Shown: positions 20,201 to 30,153, counted from the first letter of the stretch. The stretch is DNA of 64,000 bases from Flectonema sp. DT1601 (GCA_964019425.1 OZ025793.1:186001-250000); one strand, 5' to 3'. Numbers and translations: made by a program. The notes: generated by a model from the sequence alone, not told the origin.

Positions 20201-20538
20201 TTCCGTTGCGAACCGGAACCGTCCATTCCGCCATCACCGAACTCCAAGATGACCTTCTTTCCATCCGACTGCCACTGCGATACCAGCATTGCGTTTGCTT
20301 GGTTGTCGCAAACCGGAACCGGACTCCCGATCTCACATTGAGTGTTACAGCTGTTCATACCGGGTGATCCGTCATAAGTTACCGCAGAGGAGATCAACAG
20401 CGTCTTGAACCCGTCGGTCTGATCAGCAGTCGGGCAGGTTTTCCAGTTCTCGACATACGCAGCACTGGTGGGGTTCTGAAAACAATCAGCTCCACGAGCG
20501 AGTGACAGGAGCAACAGTGGAATTCCTTCCTTAATCAT
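17209..20538 (-). CDS. Surface protein with GH18-like domain, copy 2
   Basis: A 1109-residue protein that reads identical to copy 1, including the stalk repeat number, the Asn in place of the catalytic Glu and the C-terminal membrane segment. Identity with copy 1 across a minisatellite means the two genes separated or were homogenised very recently. The start is set at the ATG giving the MIKEGIPLLLL signal peptide; an upstream in-frame extension to 20658 is considered UTR. Confidence 0.85.
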   Translation of the reverse strand: MIKEGIPLLLLSLARGADCFQNPTSAAYVENWKTCPTADQTDGFKTLLISSAVTYDGSPGMNSCNTQCEIGSPVPVCDNQANAMLVSQWQSDGKKVILEFGDGGMDGSGSQRNGGGSSTTGNDCWEYCFGKEGFVAKQLIDIVLNQGFDGIDVDFNYQSSDPRKNAKGQFFLHGLTQKLLQQLPADKELSHGMLAKPFPAPTNPTTPSGPSINRWRRPPSRRTPPSRRTRPGKPGCVPTPPPPCTPRPPYTPRPPYTPPPQPPKPTAVPTSVPTAVPTSVPIVPTSVPTAVPTSVPIVPTSVPTAVPTSVPIVPTSVPTAVPTSVPIVPTSVPTAVPTSVPIVPTSVPTAVPTSVPIVPTSVPTAVPTAVPIVPTAVPTVPTPQPEGETPTPPSQPTPTPPGQPTPTPQPQGETPTPPGQPTPTPPGQPTPTPPGQPTPTPPGQPTPTPPGQPTPTPPGQPTPQPEDGSQPTPTPQPEGETPTPPGQPTPQPEDGSQPTPTPQPEGETPTPPGQPTPQPEEGGQPTPTPQPEGESPTPQPEEGGGPTPQPEGESPTPQPEEGGGPTPQPEGESPTPQPEEGGGPTPQPEGESPTPQPEEGGGPTPQPEGEEGGEPTPQPEGEEGGEPTPQPEGEEGGGPTPQPEGEEGGGPTPQPEGEEGGGPTPQPEGEEGGGPTPQPEGEEGGGPTPQPEGEEGGGPTPQPEGEEGGGPTPQPEGEEGGESPTPQPEGEEGGGEPTPQPDEEGEEGGPTPQPEEGGEGPGEGGEGPFPGEGGEGEQINACGETISEWGSCIAAPHCCSDGLKCFQRSAGSARCAKACEGEACREFGSSEPPVSGGELGEKAPVCGNCESGKKGGVYCTSRGKGAKNTCSAIPKSGTCPAGKTKCFGSASEASRARKLVRLVLRRGIGSFAKTQFGNMLQGLFNPEVQISFKFICPSSACPQGSCGGASVGDSSTCLKLDGTDSRRAAALENDGKEEGSVVAFEIEGGSAVGLVRAFNKKQLPGVVAMHEEWEMQRGAADDDETAVEEEKSKKEDESSKGFLPILITAVSVVAGCVLVAVATVFYRRSKAADDFAASHQGIDMTSLTTMSHPAVNNEEKKDFVSELRI

Positions 20539-20807
20539 GTTTCGTGTTTTAAGAAGCAAACTGTTTAGTGAAAATAATAAGGGAAAGCAACAAGGGAATT
20601 CACCAATAATATTCCAATCAACATATCGTAATGTAAGTATCGAATACAGTGACAGCAAATACTGTCAAAAGTGTTTTAGTAGTTTTAAATAAATGAACGT
20701 AGTCTCCAGAAACCAGATCTGCTGCCGTACTGGTACAAACTTTCCATTACTTTCATTCCTTCCGTTGACGACCTTCTCAACTCCGGCTTAGGTTATCTCT
20801 GATATGT

Positions 20808-21446
20808 ATGTTTCGCTTCCAGAGTCTCCATTTAGAGTTCCGTTTTTTTTTTTTTTCTCTTCCCCAATCGAACAACTAGGTTTCAGGGAGAGTGTGCTGT
20901 TCGACAAATAAACCACAGGTATCTAGGACCTCCTTACGATGCGTTATGAAATTAGTAGTCCACCACATCCTGCCAAGTAAGTCCATTTACTGTTGAAGGA
21001 GGCATTAGTATAGAATAAAGGACAAAACAAGTGATTGGAATCTTGGAACAAAGGGAGTATCCTGACTACTGCACTGAAGTGGCAACAGCCAGGGCTGAGG
21101 AGTTCCTCCCCCTCAAAACAAGGCAGAGATTGGTTTTCATGACTCTCGCAACCCTCCAACGCCTCTCAGAGATGTCTTCCCGACGAGAAGGGTTAATTAA
21201 AAGTTGCTCTTTGTTTGTTTTTTCTTCTTTCCATATATTCAGGAATGATCTCCGAAGTGTTTCCCGCTGGAGAGAATACTTTCAACTCAACCCAGCAGAA
21301 TTGCACTCCGTTCTACACGTGAACAGCAGTTTCTCGCAAACTCGACCAGACGAGAATCAAATAATATTATGATCTTTGACAACAGAGAGAGACCTCTGCA
21401 GCACAACAACAGCTGCAGGTCCTTGGGAGCCGTCACTACGAAAACA
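20808..21446 (+). repeat. R repeat, copy a3
   Basis: Full-length R copy of 639 bp. It differs from a1 and a2 by a few single bases (TATCCTGAC for TATCCCGAC; AATATTATG for AATAATATG near the right end). Confidence 0.9.
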
Positions 21447-21741
21447 GGTTTCAGAGAGAGAGTGTGTGTGTGTGTGTTATTTGATGAAAGAGTATGTAGG
21501 ATCACACCAAGGCACAGTAAACACATTTCAGAATAGTGTAGATGTGCTGGTTAAATGTGATTCTTACTTTGCTATTGCGCGGTTGATAATACTGTTGAAT
21601 TGAGATCGGGCTCAGTGCAATCAGCCTGTCCAGCGCGTTTATTCAATCATGAGATTCGTGAAACTTTTACACCTCAGTTTATGACATCACACAAGTTACG
21701 CGAGACATCGTCCCCTTACATTAATTATAATATACGAGAAC

Positions 21742-22045
21742 TAAACCACAGGTATCTAGGACCTCCTTACGATGCGTTATGAAATTAGTAGTCCACCACA
21801 TCCTGCCAAGTAAGTCCATTTACTGTTGAAGGAGGCATTAGTATAGAATAAAGGACAAAACAAGTGATTGGAATCTTGGAACAAAGGGAGTATCCTGACT
21901 ACTGCACTGAAGTGGCAACAGCCAGGGCTGAGGAGTTCCTCCCCCTCAAAACAAGGCAGAGATTGGTTTTCATGACTCTCGCAACCCTCCAACGCCTCTC
22001 AGGGATGTCTTCCCGACGAGAAGGGTTAATTAAAAGTTGCTCTTT
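21742..22045 (+). repeat. R repeat, copy b3 (truncated)
   Basis: 304 bp with the same end points as b2. Confidence 0.9.
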
Positions 22046-22271
22046 TCGCTTACATTACAAATTGCTATCACAAAAGCAAGTGAGTGTACGACACGCAGGC
22101 AGATGGCGACAGAAAGCATACAAACGACTACAATGAAGTTGGGAATAACAGAGAGCTCAGAGAATGTCAACGCTGTGTAGAATTACGAAAGTATCCGCAA
22201 CACCCTTTTCGGGATTCGGAGTCCAGTGCCCTGGTATAATTCTATCATCATAGCAACAGGAAGATTAAAAT

Positions 22272-22689
22272 AAGTGATTGGAATCTTGGAACAAAGGGAG
22301 TATCCTGACTACTGCACTGAAGTGGCAACAGCCAGGGCTGAGGAGTTCCTCCCCCTCAAAACAAGGCAGAGATTGGTTTTCATGACTCTCGCAACCCTCC
22401 AACGCCTCTCAGAGATGTCTTCCCGACGAGAAGGGTTAATTAAAAGTTGCTCTTTGTTTGTTTTTTCTTCTTTCCATATATTCAGGAATGATCTCCGAAG
22501 TGTTTCCCGCTGGAGAGAATACTTTCAACTCAACCCAGCAGAATTGCACTCCGTTCTACACGTGAACAGCAGTTTCTCGCAAACTCGACCAGACGAGAAT
22601 CAAATAATATTATGATCTTTGACAACAGAGAGAGACCTCTGCAGCACAACAACAGCTGCAGGTCCTTGGGAGCCGTCACTACGAAAACA
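22272..22689 (+). repeat. R repeat, copy c3
   Basis: 418 bp. Its right end abuts the truncated secreted-protein remnant, whose minus-strand frame continues into R for about 29 codons. Confidence 0.9.
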
Positions 22690-22929
22690 AAGCGTCTTTG
22701 CAAACGAACAGCTCATCCCAAGAATTCGCAAACTCTTGTGAATCACTTCGTCAGTACCTTCAAGACAACAACTCAACCCATTGTATCGTGAGCAGAATGA
22801 CAAGTCTGCTGCCTCTTTCACACTCCTCGATATGCACTCATCTGCGCTGTATTCTCTCATGTCCACATGAGATGTGTTGGTAGTACAAAATAACACAAAC
22901 AGCGCTAAGCTAAGAAACTTCTCATTCAA
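22600..22929 (-). pseudogene. Truncated Cys-rich secreted-protein remnant, copy 1
   Basis: A 109-codon open stretch beginning NEKFLSLALFVLFC, a signal-peptide-like hydrophobic run, then a Cys-rich stretch (DEC, SFCSRYNGLSCC, MSC, TLC). The last 29 codons lie inside R copy c3, so the original C-terminus has been replaced by repeat sequence. There is no ATG at the start of the stretch; its first codon is TTG. A possible start exon, ATG at 23036-23038 encoding MKSHAFS, lies upstream, where a GTTTGT...TTTTCAG segment could be spliced out, but this is speculative. The FC.RY.GLSCC pattern faintly recalls folate-receptor-type Cys-rich domains. Its upstream region is related to that of the neighbouring secreted gene, suggesting a decayed paralogue or fusion. 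Confidence 0.45.
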
Positions 22930-23038
22930 AATAACAAAGTTTCGTGAAACTACTGAAAAGAATAAAACATTTTACAATACACATTATCACTCTCCTCTAA
23001 AACAAACAGTATTTCGTAGAGAAAGCGTGTGACTTCAT

Positions 23039-23440
23039 TTTCTTCTTGGCGGAGCAAACTGTCGTGAAAAAAGTACGGTTGTCGGACACGGGAAAATGAT
23101 GAAACGAAAAAATAAACAGCGCACGCAGCTCGTACCTCTCTTCACCCTCTTCAAGAGCAGAATAGAAGACCCCTTTTTCGCGGGAAGCACCACTCGCCCC
23201 ATCTCATCTAGACAAAAAAAAAAAACGATCACCGCGCGAACGCAGATGTCATCATCGTTCCGTCCAGGAAGAGAGATTGAGAGAGAGGGAGAGTGTACTT
23301 TACCAGAGGGCAACAAACTCACAGCGTAGTGGACAAGCTCATGCTTGCGCAACGAATCGTGACAAAGAGAGGAATTACTTGGAAAAAGAAAAAAGAAAGG
23401 AGAGGATGGTGCGGGGCCGCGATGCGCATTCGGACTCCCG
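23039..23440 (-). promoter_or_regulatory. Diverged duplicate of the secreted-gene upstream region
   Basis: Sequence from the ATG at 23036-23038 upward aligns with sequence upstream of the 24497 ATG. Shared features include TTTTCTTCTTGG next to the ATG, an acceptor-like pyrimidine-ACAG, AAAGTACGG[TA][TA]GTCGGACA, CTTCAAGAGCAGAA, and a later GTGCGGGG[AC]CGC. It is interrupted by extra sequence. It marks a second, diverged copy of the same 5' region. Units 3-5 carry the same block near 32654, 42247 and 51840. Confidence 0.5.
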
Positions 23441-23765
23441 ATAGGTGTAGTTAAAAATTAAAAACAAACAAAAAGAAATGGAAAAAGAAAACAGGGTAGT
23501 AGCACCCATTCACTTACTTTTGAACGACAACAAGCTTACTTCATTTTACAGGACGAACCGAGGAGCGAGAAAACGAAAACCACCAACCAACCAACCAACC
23601 AAGGGCCGGCGGCATCCCAATTCTCACGCACGGATGGAATCGACTTCCTTGCTGACGAGTTCGGTCTCCGACTAGATGACTTTACGGAAAAGCAGGTGGT
23701 GGAAGGTACTAAAACAATTAAGATTAGAGGCATATATGAGGTGATGATAAGTGTCGTGCGGTCGA

Positions 23766-24497
23766 TTACGGAAATGACATTGACGGCGTTGGTGGAAGTG
23801 GAAGCTGCGTGGCATCAGCGCAGTTCTTCGAACAAGTGGACTCCTGGTGTGGACCCGATGGGCCTCGTTTACCACCACCACCACCACCACCACCAACAAC
23901 GATCTGCTTTGCATCGCAAACCGTGCCGGTCTCTCCTGAGTTCAACAACTTGCTAAAGACCCCGACGTACTTCCCAACCTTGGCCGGACACACGACCTCC
24001 GTTCCGCTAAAGGTCTTGTGGTACACCAACATCGGATGGCTTGCCCCGCTGTTCTGGAACTTCGGCCCGCAGCTGCGAACTTCCCATCCGTTGTTCACGA
24101 GACCATCGAATCCTCCGTTGATGTCCCCCGAGCAACCAGGGCAGTGGTAGGTTACGATGTAGAAGACGCATTTCTTTGGATGGCAGTAGCAATCCAGCTC
24201 GATCGTGTCTCCGGTGCACGTGTCCTGCCCAAAGATTCCCGAGGTCGGGACTCCGGGTGTCCCCAGATCCTGCGCGAAATCGTAGTACTTGCTCTGCGGG
24301 TGATTGTGCAAGAAATCGGGCACCATAGTAAGCGGGCTGTGCGATCCCCCAACAGTCAACGACGCGGGCAAAGTGGGAAAGGTTTTCACTTCTGCGACTG
24401 ACAACCCGTTGAGAAACACGCCAGTGGAACACCCGCCCTGGACCCCTCCCAGCATTCCCACCAATATCATTGACAACAAGGCTGCGTGTGCTTTCAT
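23766..24497 (-). CDS. Secreted 12-cysteine protein, copy 1
   Basis: A 243-residue protein with a signal peptide (MKAHAALLSMILVGMLGGVQG), then 12 cysteines, including CYCHPKKC, YHCPGC and CSKNC. A Gly8 run near residue 206, encoded by a CAC/ACC microsatellite, links to a short Pro-rich end. I do not recognise the family firmly. The pattern (TLPASLTVGG, GDTI, YHCPGC, GWEVRSCGPKF) reminds me of the N-terminal secreted domain of some protist Hint (hedgehog-like) proteins, but no Hint domain is present. A CTTTTTCTCAACAG acceptor-like site lies 20 nt upstream of the ATG. A candidate 61-bp intron at 23709-23769 (GTAATC...TTTTAG) would change the last codons; unverified. Probably extracellular and disulfide-bonded. 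Confidence 0.75.
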   Translation of the reverse strand: MKAHAALLSMILVGMLGGVQGGCSTGVFLNGLSVAEVKTFPTLPASLTVGGSHSPLTMVPDFLHNHPQSKYYDFAQDLGTPGVPTSGIFGQDTCTGDTIELDCYCHPKKCVFYIVTYHCPGCSGDINGGFDGLVNNGWEVRSCGPKFQNSGASHPMLVYHKTFSGTEVVCPAKVGKYVGVFSKLLNSGETGTVCDAKQIVVGGGGGGGGKRGPSGPHQESTCSKNCADATQLPLPPTPSMSFP

Positions 24498-24673
24498 TTT
24501 CCTCTTGGTAAATTAAACTGTTGAGAAAAAGTACGGTAGTCGGACAAGGAAACGCAAAAAGAAACACGGGCACACACTTTCACCTTCAAGAGCAGAACCC
24601 CTCCTTTGTGAGAGGCATCACTCACCGCATCTTATATTCTGAAGATAGTGCGGGGACGCAATGGAAAGAAACA
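24498..24673 (-). promoter_or_regulatory. Upstream region of secreted 12-cysteine gene, copy 1
   Basis: About 176 bp between the ATG and an R left remnant, nearly identical in all four copies and related to the duplicate block at 23039-23440. The conserved pyrimidine-AACAG site suggests the mature mRNA begins or is joined about 20 nt before the ATG. Confidence 0.4.
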
Positions 24674-24744
24674 AGTAGCCCACCACATCCTGCCAAGTAA
24701 GTCCATTTGCTGTTAAAGGAGGCACTAGTATAAAATAAAGGACA
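24674..24744 (+). repeat. R left-part remnant, unit 2
   Basis: 71 bp matching R from AGTAG[CT]CCACCACATCC to AAAGGACA with several substitutions. It is more diverged than the other R copies and therefore older. Equivalents lie at 34289-34359 and 43882-43952. Confidence 0.8.
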
Positions 24745-25488
24745 GTAGAAAGGTGACCTTCCACTGTTGAGTGGAACACAATCTCTGCAAGTGAGTGGCC
24801 TGCAGATGTGCAGGGTCACCCTATCGAAGACGCTTGCATCTTCACGAATTTCGACGAGTCTCATGTTGATGAGCTCGCTTGCAAAAGATGCGGGTGTCAG
24901 ATTGAGACGCTTACGGAAAGGAATGCGTCGCCATTCCTTTCCATTCCTTGTACATCGATCGATTTGGATGTCCAATTTGTGCCTGGCTGATGAGCAAAGG
25001 AGATCGTCCACTTCCGACAAAGATTGTTTGTCAGGAAGAAGAAGTACACAGTGAAAAACGATCATTTGACGATTGGGCTGCAATCAAAAGTTATTTGCAG
25101 CGTGACGACGTGGGGAACATCAATGGGCAACGCCGTGATCTTGGAGGCAATGTCCGTGAAGCTGGATACCCGTTATGGCCCGTTCCTAGAACGAGCGCGG
25201 GACGCGCCCTCAAGGGACTCAACACACGAGGCTCGTGTTTTGAATGGAGCGATTCAGGCGTTGTTGCCTGCAGCGTACCGCAACAGCAACGTTAGAGATT
25301 CGTTGCAGCTGATGGTTACGAGGCTGGACGCGTTGAGGCTCGATATGGTTTCTCGCAGGACGCCGTTGTTGCATTTACACAGGATGCGTTACATGCGGTG
25401 GGACACAACGCGGAGATCACTGAGACGAAATTCCGAAACGCTCTGTTGGAAGCAGACGCAGATCAAAAGCAAAACGAGAGAAAAGAGG
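24745..25488 (+). pseudogene. Unidentified coding-like block, copy 1
   Basis: About 740 bp, relatively GC-rich, lying between the two halves of an R copy. Protein-like composition appears in different plus-strand frames along its length: a CxxCGC-containing segment (ACKRCGCQIE) near 24800-24990, and an acidic, helix-like segment (GYEAGRVEARYGFSQD) near 25300-25490 that runs into R. Another frame is open for 182 codons from 25024, beginning with ATG. No single frame covers the block from a convincing start, so it looks like a piece of a once-coding gene. I do not recognise the family. Confidence 0.4.
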
Positions 25489-25818
25489 AACAAGGCAGAG
25501 ATTGGTTTTCATGACTCTCGCAACCCTCCAACGCCTCTCAGAGATGTCTTCCCGACGAGAAGGGTTAATTAAAAGTTGCTCTTTGTTTGTTTTTTCTTCT
25601 TTCCATATATTCAGGAATGATCTCCGAAGTGTTTCCCGCTGGAGAGAATACTTTCAACTCAACCCAGCAGAATTGCACTCCGTTCTACACGTGAACAGCA
25701 GTTTCTCGCAAACTCGACCAGACGAGAATCAAATAATAATATGATCTTTGACAACAGAGAGAGACCTCTGCAGCACAACAACAGCTGCAGGTCCTTGGGA
25801 GCTGTCACTACGAAAACA
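25489..25818 (+). repeat. R repeat, copy d3 (right part)
   Basis: 330 bp from AACAAGGCAG to the normal right end, followed by GTTAGTTATG and the GH18-like 3' flank. Together with the remnant at 24674-24744 it looks like one R copy split by the 740-bp block. Confidence 0.9.
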
Positions 25819-26751
25819 GTTAGTTATGAAAAAAGTTAAAATCATTTCTCCCCCTTTCTCGCATACTTTTAACGATACCCTGATAAAGAAATAAAAATGA
25901 GTTGTAACGCAGCAGCTAATGATTAGCCATCTAAGAATAAGAAGACAGAGTGTTAGCTAATGTTATATTATGCAGGCACCGTCAAAAAGGATATCGGGGC
26001 AAGAATGTCTTCAACCGTTGCATTCCCAACCCGAAAGTCAATTAAGTTACCATCATCAGTTAGAGCGCATTGGTATGTTAGGCATCGATCATCGATATAT
26101 TGGGTAAAGTGGTGTAGAGTGAGGCACCATCGTGCAGTTGGGTGCACGGTGATTGAAAAGAAAATTAAAAAGGTGTGTCACTTTGAAGCACTACGTCACC
26201 AACACAATAGTGGGACAGGCAAACAAGTGATCGTCGATCACCCCAACAGTCAGTAAGATTGAGTGAGTGAGTGAGTGGCCTTGCAAGGGAACAAATTAAG
26301 CTTGACAGGCCTCCCCTTTTTCCATTTAACTAAAAGGGTTGCATGGTGATCGTCGGTCACCCTAACAGAGCAATACATCAGTAAGAGGGGGTGAGGAAGT
26401 GAGGAGTGAGTTTGAGAAATAAAACCTTGCAGGCTAATATTCCTCCCCTGTTTTTTTCAGGGTATATAATTTTATAAAGGGATTAACGAAAGAGGAAGCA
26501 AAATGAGCCAAGCGGGCCTTCTGCAATCCGCTAGTAATATAATACTGGAGAGGAAATCATAATTAAAACACATCATTTTATATAAAACATTCTTTTTTTT
26601 TTTTTTTTTTCTTGATTTGATTTGATTGTATGAAGATACTCGTTGAAAAAGGAATTGTCCAACAAAGGGAACTCTATTTTCTAGCGAATTCTCACCTGAA
26701 AGTCGCATCATCTTCAAAACTGCTAGTTATTTTATTAGAGTCCCGCTTTGC

Positions 26752-29700
26752 TCAAATGCGCAACTCAGAAACGAAGTCTTTCTTCTCCTCGTTGTTGACC
26801 GCAGGATGGCTCATCGTTGTCAGAGAGGTCATGTCGATACCTTGGTGACTAGCAGCGAAATCGTCAGCCGCCTTCGACCGTCTGTAGAACACGGTAGCAA
26901 CAGCCACCAACACACATCCGGCAACCACCGACACAGCTGTTATCAAGATAGGAAGAAAACCCTTGCTGCTCTCATCTTCCTTCTTGCTCTTCTCTTCTTC
27001 TACCGCAGTTTCATCATCATCTGCAGCTCCTCTCTGCATCTCCCACTCTTCGTGCATGGCTACAACTCCGGGAAGTTGCTTCTTGTTGAAAGCGCGCACC
27101 AGTCCCACAGCGCTTCCCCCTTCGATTTCAAAAGCCACAACACTTCCTTCCTCCTTCCCATCGTTTTCCAGAGCAGCAGCCCTCCTCGAATCCGTGCCGT
27201 CAAGCTTCAAGCACGTCGAAGAATCTCCAACCGAAGCACCACCACAGCTCCCTTGTGGACAGGCGCTGCTCGGGCAGATGAATTTGAACGATATCTGAAC
27301 CTCAGGATTAAATAACCCCTGCAGCATGTTTCCGAATTGCGTCTTCGCAAAGGAACCAATTCCCCTTCTCAACACCAACCGCACCAACTTTCTCGCTCTA
27401 GACGCCTCGCTCGCACTACCAAAGCATTTCGTCTTCCCAGCAGGACAGGTACCCGACTTCGGGATCGCACTGCACGTGTTCTTTGCACCCTTTCCCCTAC
27501 TCGTACAGTACACACCTCCCTTCTTCCCGCTTTCGCAATTTCCGCAAACAGGTGCCTTCTCCCCCAGCTCTCCCCCCGACACTGGAGGCTCGCTACTTCC
27601 GAATTCCCTGCAAGCCTCGCCTTCACAAGCTTTTGCACATCTAGCCGATCCCGCGCTTCTCTGAAAACACTTCAGACCGTCAGAGCAGCAGTGCGGTGCG
27701 GCAATGCAACTTCCCCACTCCGAGATAGTCTCACCGCAGGCGTTGATTTGTTCTCCTTCCCCCCCTTCTCCCGGAAATGGTCCTTCCCCCCCTTCTCCTG
27801 GTCCTTCCCCTCCTTCTTCTGGTTGCGGAGTCGGTCCACCTTCTTCGCCTTCTTCATCAGGTTGGGGGGTAGGTTCGCCGCCACCTTCTTCTCCTTCAGG
27901 CTGCGGTGTTGGTGATTCGCCACCTTCTTCTCCTTCAGGTTGTGGAGTTGGCCCGCCACCTTCTTCTCCTTCAGGTTGTGGAGTTGGTCCGCCACCTTCT
28001 TCTCCTTCAGGTTGTGGAGTTGGTCCGCCACCTTCTTCTCCTTCAGGTTGTGGAGTTGGTCCGCCACCCTCTTCTCCTTCAGGTTGTGGAGTTGGTCCGC
28101 CACCTTCTTCTCCTTCCGGCTGCGGAGTTGGTTCGCCACCCTCTTCTCCTTCAGGTTGTGGAGTTGGTCCGCCACCTTCTTCTCCTTCAGGTTGTGGAGT
28201 TGGTCCGCCACCTTCTTCTCCTTCAGGTTGTGGAGTTGGTCCGCCACCTTCTTCTCCTTCCGGCTGCGGAGTTGGTTCGCCACCCTCTTCTCCTTCAGGT
28301 TGTGGAGTAGGTTCGCCACCCTCTTCTCCTTCAGGCTGCGGAGTTGGCCCACCTCCTTCTTCGGGTTGCGGAGTTGGTGATTCGCCTTCTGGCTGGGGGG
28401 TTGGCCCACCTCCTTCCTCAGGCTGCGGTGTTGGTGATTCACCTTCTGGCTGGGGAGTTGGCCCACCTCCTTCTTCAGGTTGCGGTGTTGGTGATTCGCC
28501 TTCTGGCTGGGGAGTTGGCCCACCTCCTTCTTCAGGTTGCGGTGTTGGTGATTCTCCTTCCGGCTGCGGTGTTGGCGTTGGCTGGCCGCCTTCTTCGGGT
28601 TGTGGTGTTGGCTGGCCGGGTGGAGTTGGCGTTTCTCCTTCTGGCTGCGGTGTTGGCGTTGGTTGACTGCCATCTTCAGGTTGTGGTGTTGGCTGGCCGG
28701 GTGGAGTTGGCGTTTCTCCTTCTGGCTGCGGCGTTGGCGTTGGTTGACTGCCATCTTCAGGTTGTGGTGTTGGCTGGCCGGGTGGAGTTGGTGTTGGCTG
28801 GCCGGGTGGAGTTGGCGTTGGCTGGCCGGGTGGAGTTGGTGTTGGCTGGCCGGGTGGAGTTGGCGTTGGCTGGCCGGGTGGAGTTGGCGTTGGCTGACCG
28901 GGTGGAGTTGGCGTTTCTCCTTGTGGCTGCGGTGTTGGCGTTGGCTGGCCGGGTGGAGTTGGCGTTGGCTGGCTGGGTGGAGTTGGCGTTTCTCCTTCCG
29001 GCTGCGGTGTTGGTACAGTTGGCACAGCTGTTGGTACAATTGGCACAGCTGTTGGCACAGCTGTTGGCACGGATGTCGGTACAATTGGTACGGATGTTGG
29101 CACAGCTGTCGGTACGGATGTCGGTACAATTGGCACAGATGTTGGCACAGCTGTCGGTACGGATGTCGGTACAATTGGCACAGATGTCGGCACAGCTGTT
29201 GGCACGGATGTCGGTACAATTGGCACAGATGTTGGTACAGCTGTTGGCACGGATGTCGGTACAATTGGCACAGATGTTGGCACAGCTGTCGGTACGGATG
29301 TCGGTACAATTGGCACAGATGTCGGCACAGCTGTTGGTACGGATGTCGGCACAGCTGTTGGCTTTGGAGGCTGAGGTGGTGGTGTGTATGGCGGGCGAGG
29401 TGTGTATGGCGGGCGAGGTGTGCATGGTGGCGGCGGAGTCGGCACGCAGCCGGGCTTACCAGGTCGGGTTCTCCGTGAAGGAGGGGTTCTCCGTGAAGGA
29501 GGTCTTCTCCAACGATTAATCGAAGGCCCAGACGGTGTCGTCGGATTGGTCGGTGCAGGGAACGGCTTCGCCAACATGCCGTGTGAGAGCTCCTTGTCTG
29601 CAGGAAGCTGTTGCAGAAGCTTCTGCGTCAGGCCGTGCAGGAAAAACTGTCCCTTCGCATTTTTTCGGGGATCCGACGACTGGTAATTGAAGTCGACGTC

Positions 29701-30153
29701 AATTCCATCAAATCCCTGATTGAGTACGATATCAATAAGTTGCTTGGCTACAAACCCTTCCTTTCCAAAACAATATTCCCAGCAGTCGTTGCCAGTGGTG
29801 CTGCTGCCGCCACCGTTCCGTTGCGAACCGGAACCGTCCATTCCGCCATCACCGAACTCCAAGATGACCTTCTTTCCATCCGACTGCCACTGCGATACCA
29901 GCATTGCGTTTGCTTGGTTGTCGCAAACCGGAACCGGACTCCCGATCTCACATTGAGTGTTACAGCTGTTCATACCGGGTGATCCGTCATAAGTTACCGC
30001 AGAGGAGATCAACAGCGTCTTGAACCCGTCGGTCTGATCAGCAGTCGGGCAGGTTTTCCAGTTCTCGACATACGCAGCACTGGTGGGGTTCTGAAAACAA
30101 TCAGCTCCACGAGCGAGTGACAGGAGCAACAGTGGAATTCCTTCCTTAATCAT
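26752..30153 (-). CDS. Surface protein with GH18-like domain, copy 3
   Basis: A 1133-residue protein, 24 residues longer than copies 1 and 2 because of two extra 12-residue PQPEGEEGG units. Outside the stalk it reads the same as the others: MIKEGIPLLLL signal peptide, FDGIDVDFN with Asn at the catalytic position, CBM1-like Cys cluster and C-terminal membrane segment. One of the stalk units reads EGEEGGEPTPQP between EGEEGGG units, a pattern repeated from further along the stalk and consistent with an internal duplication of several units. Confidence 0.85.
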   Translation of the reverse strand: MIKEGIPLLLLSLARGADCFQNPTSAAYVENWKTCPTADQTDGFKTLLISSAVTYDGSPGMNSCNTQCEIGSPVPVCDNQANAMLVSQWQSDGKKVILEFGDGGMDGSGSQRNGGGSSTTGNDCWEYCFGKEGFVAKQLIDIVLNQGFDGIDVDFNYQSSDPRKNAKGQFFLHGLTQKLLQQLPADKELSHGMLAKPFPAPTNPTTPSGPSINRWRRPPSRRTPPSRRTRPGKPGCVPTPPPPCTPRPPYTPRPPYTPPPQPPKPTAVPTSVPTAVPTSVPIVPTSVPTAVPTSVPIVPTSVPTAVPTSVPIVPTSVPTAVPTSVPIVPTSVPTAVPTSVPIVPTSVPTAVPTSVPIVPTSVPTAVPTAVPIVPTAVPTVPTPQPEGETPTPPSQPTPTPPGQPTPTPQPQGETPTPPGQPTPTPPGQPTPTPPGQPTPTPPGQPTPTPPGQPTPTPPGQPTPQPEDGSQPTPTPQPEGETPTPPGQPTPQPEDGSQPTPTPQPEGETPTPPGQPTPQPEEGGQPTPTPQPEGESPTPQPEEGGGPTPQPEGESPTPQPEEGGGPTPQPEGESPTPQPEEGGGPTPQPEGESPTPQPEEGGGPTPQPEGEEGGEPTPQPEGEEGGEPTPQPEGEEGGGPTPQPEGEEGGGPTPQPEGEEGGGPTPQPEGEEGGEPTPQPEGEEGGGPTPQPEGEEGGGPTPQPEGEEGGGPTPQPEGEEGGGPTPQPEGEEGGGPTPQPEGEEGGESPTPQPEGEEGGGEPTPQPDEEGEEGGPTPQPEEGGEGPGEGGEGPFPGEGGEGEQINACGETISEWGSCIAAPHCCSDGLKCFQRSAGSARCAKACEGEACREFGSSEPPVSGGELGEKAPVCGNCESGKKGGVYCTSRGKGAKNTCSAIPKSGTCPAGKTKCFGSASEASRARKLVRLVLRRGIGSFAKTQFGNMLQGLFNPEVQISFKFICPSSACPQGSCGGASVGDSSTCLKLDGTDSRRAAALENDGKEEGSVVAFEIEGGSAVGLVRAFNKKQLPGVVAMHEEWEMQRGAADDDETAVEEEKSKKEDESSKGFLPILITAVSVVAGCVLVAVATVFYRRSKAADDFAASHQGIDMTSLTTMSHPAVNNEEKKDFVSELRI

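Larger units (their letters stand above)
16264..25818 (-). repeat. Array unit 2 (long form)
   Basis: The first complete long unit. On the plus axis it reads: GH18-like gene, R copies a, b and c, gene remnant, secreted Cys-rich gene, R left remnant, unidentified block, R copy d. Confidence 0.9.

Noticed and set aside
23696-23956. Plus-strand frame with a His-rich run
   Set aside because: The His run is the complement of the Gly8 codons of the secreted protein; the frame is antisense to a well-supported gene.
23766-24497. Expansin or other double-psi beta-barrel identity for the secreted Cys-rich protein
   Set aside because: The conserved expansin motifs are not visible; only general features (signal peptide, many cysteines) agree.
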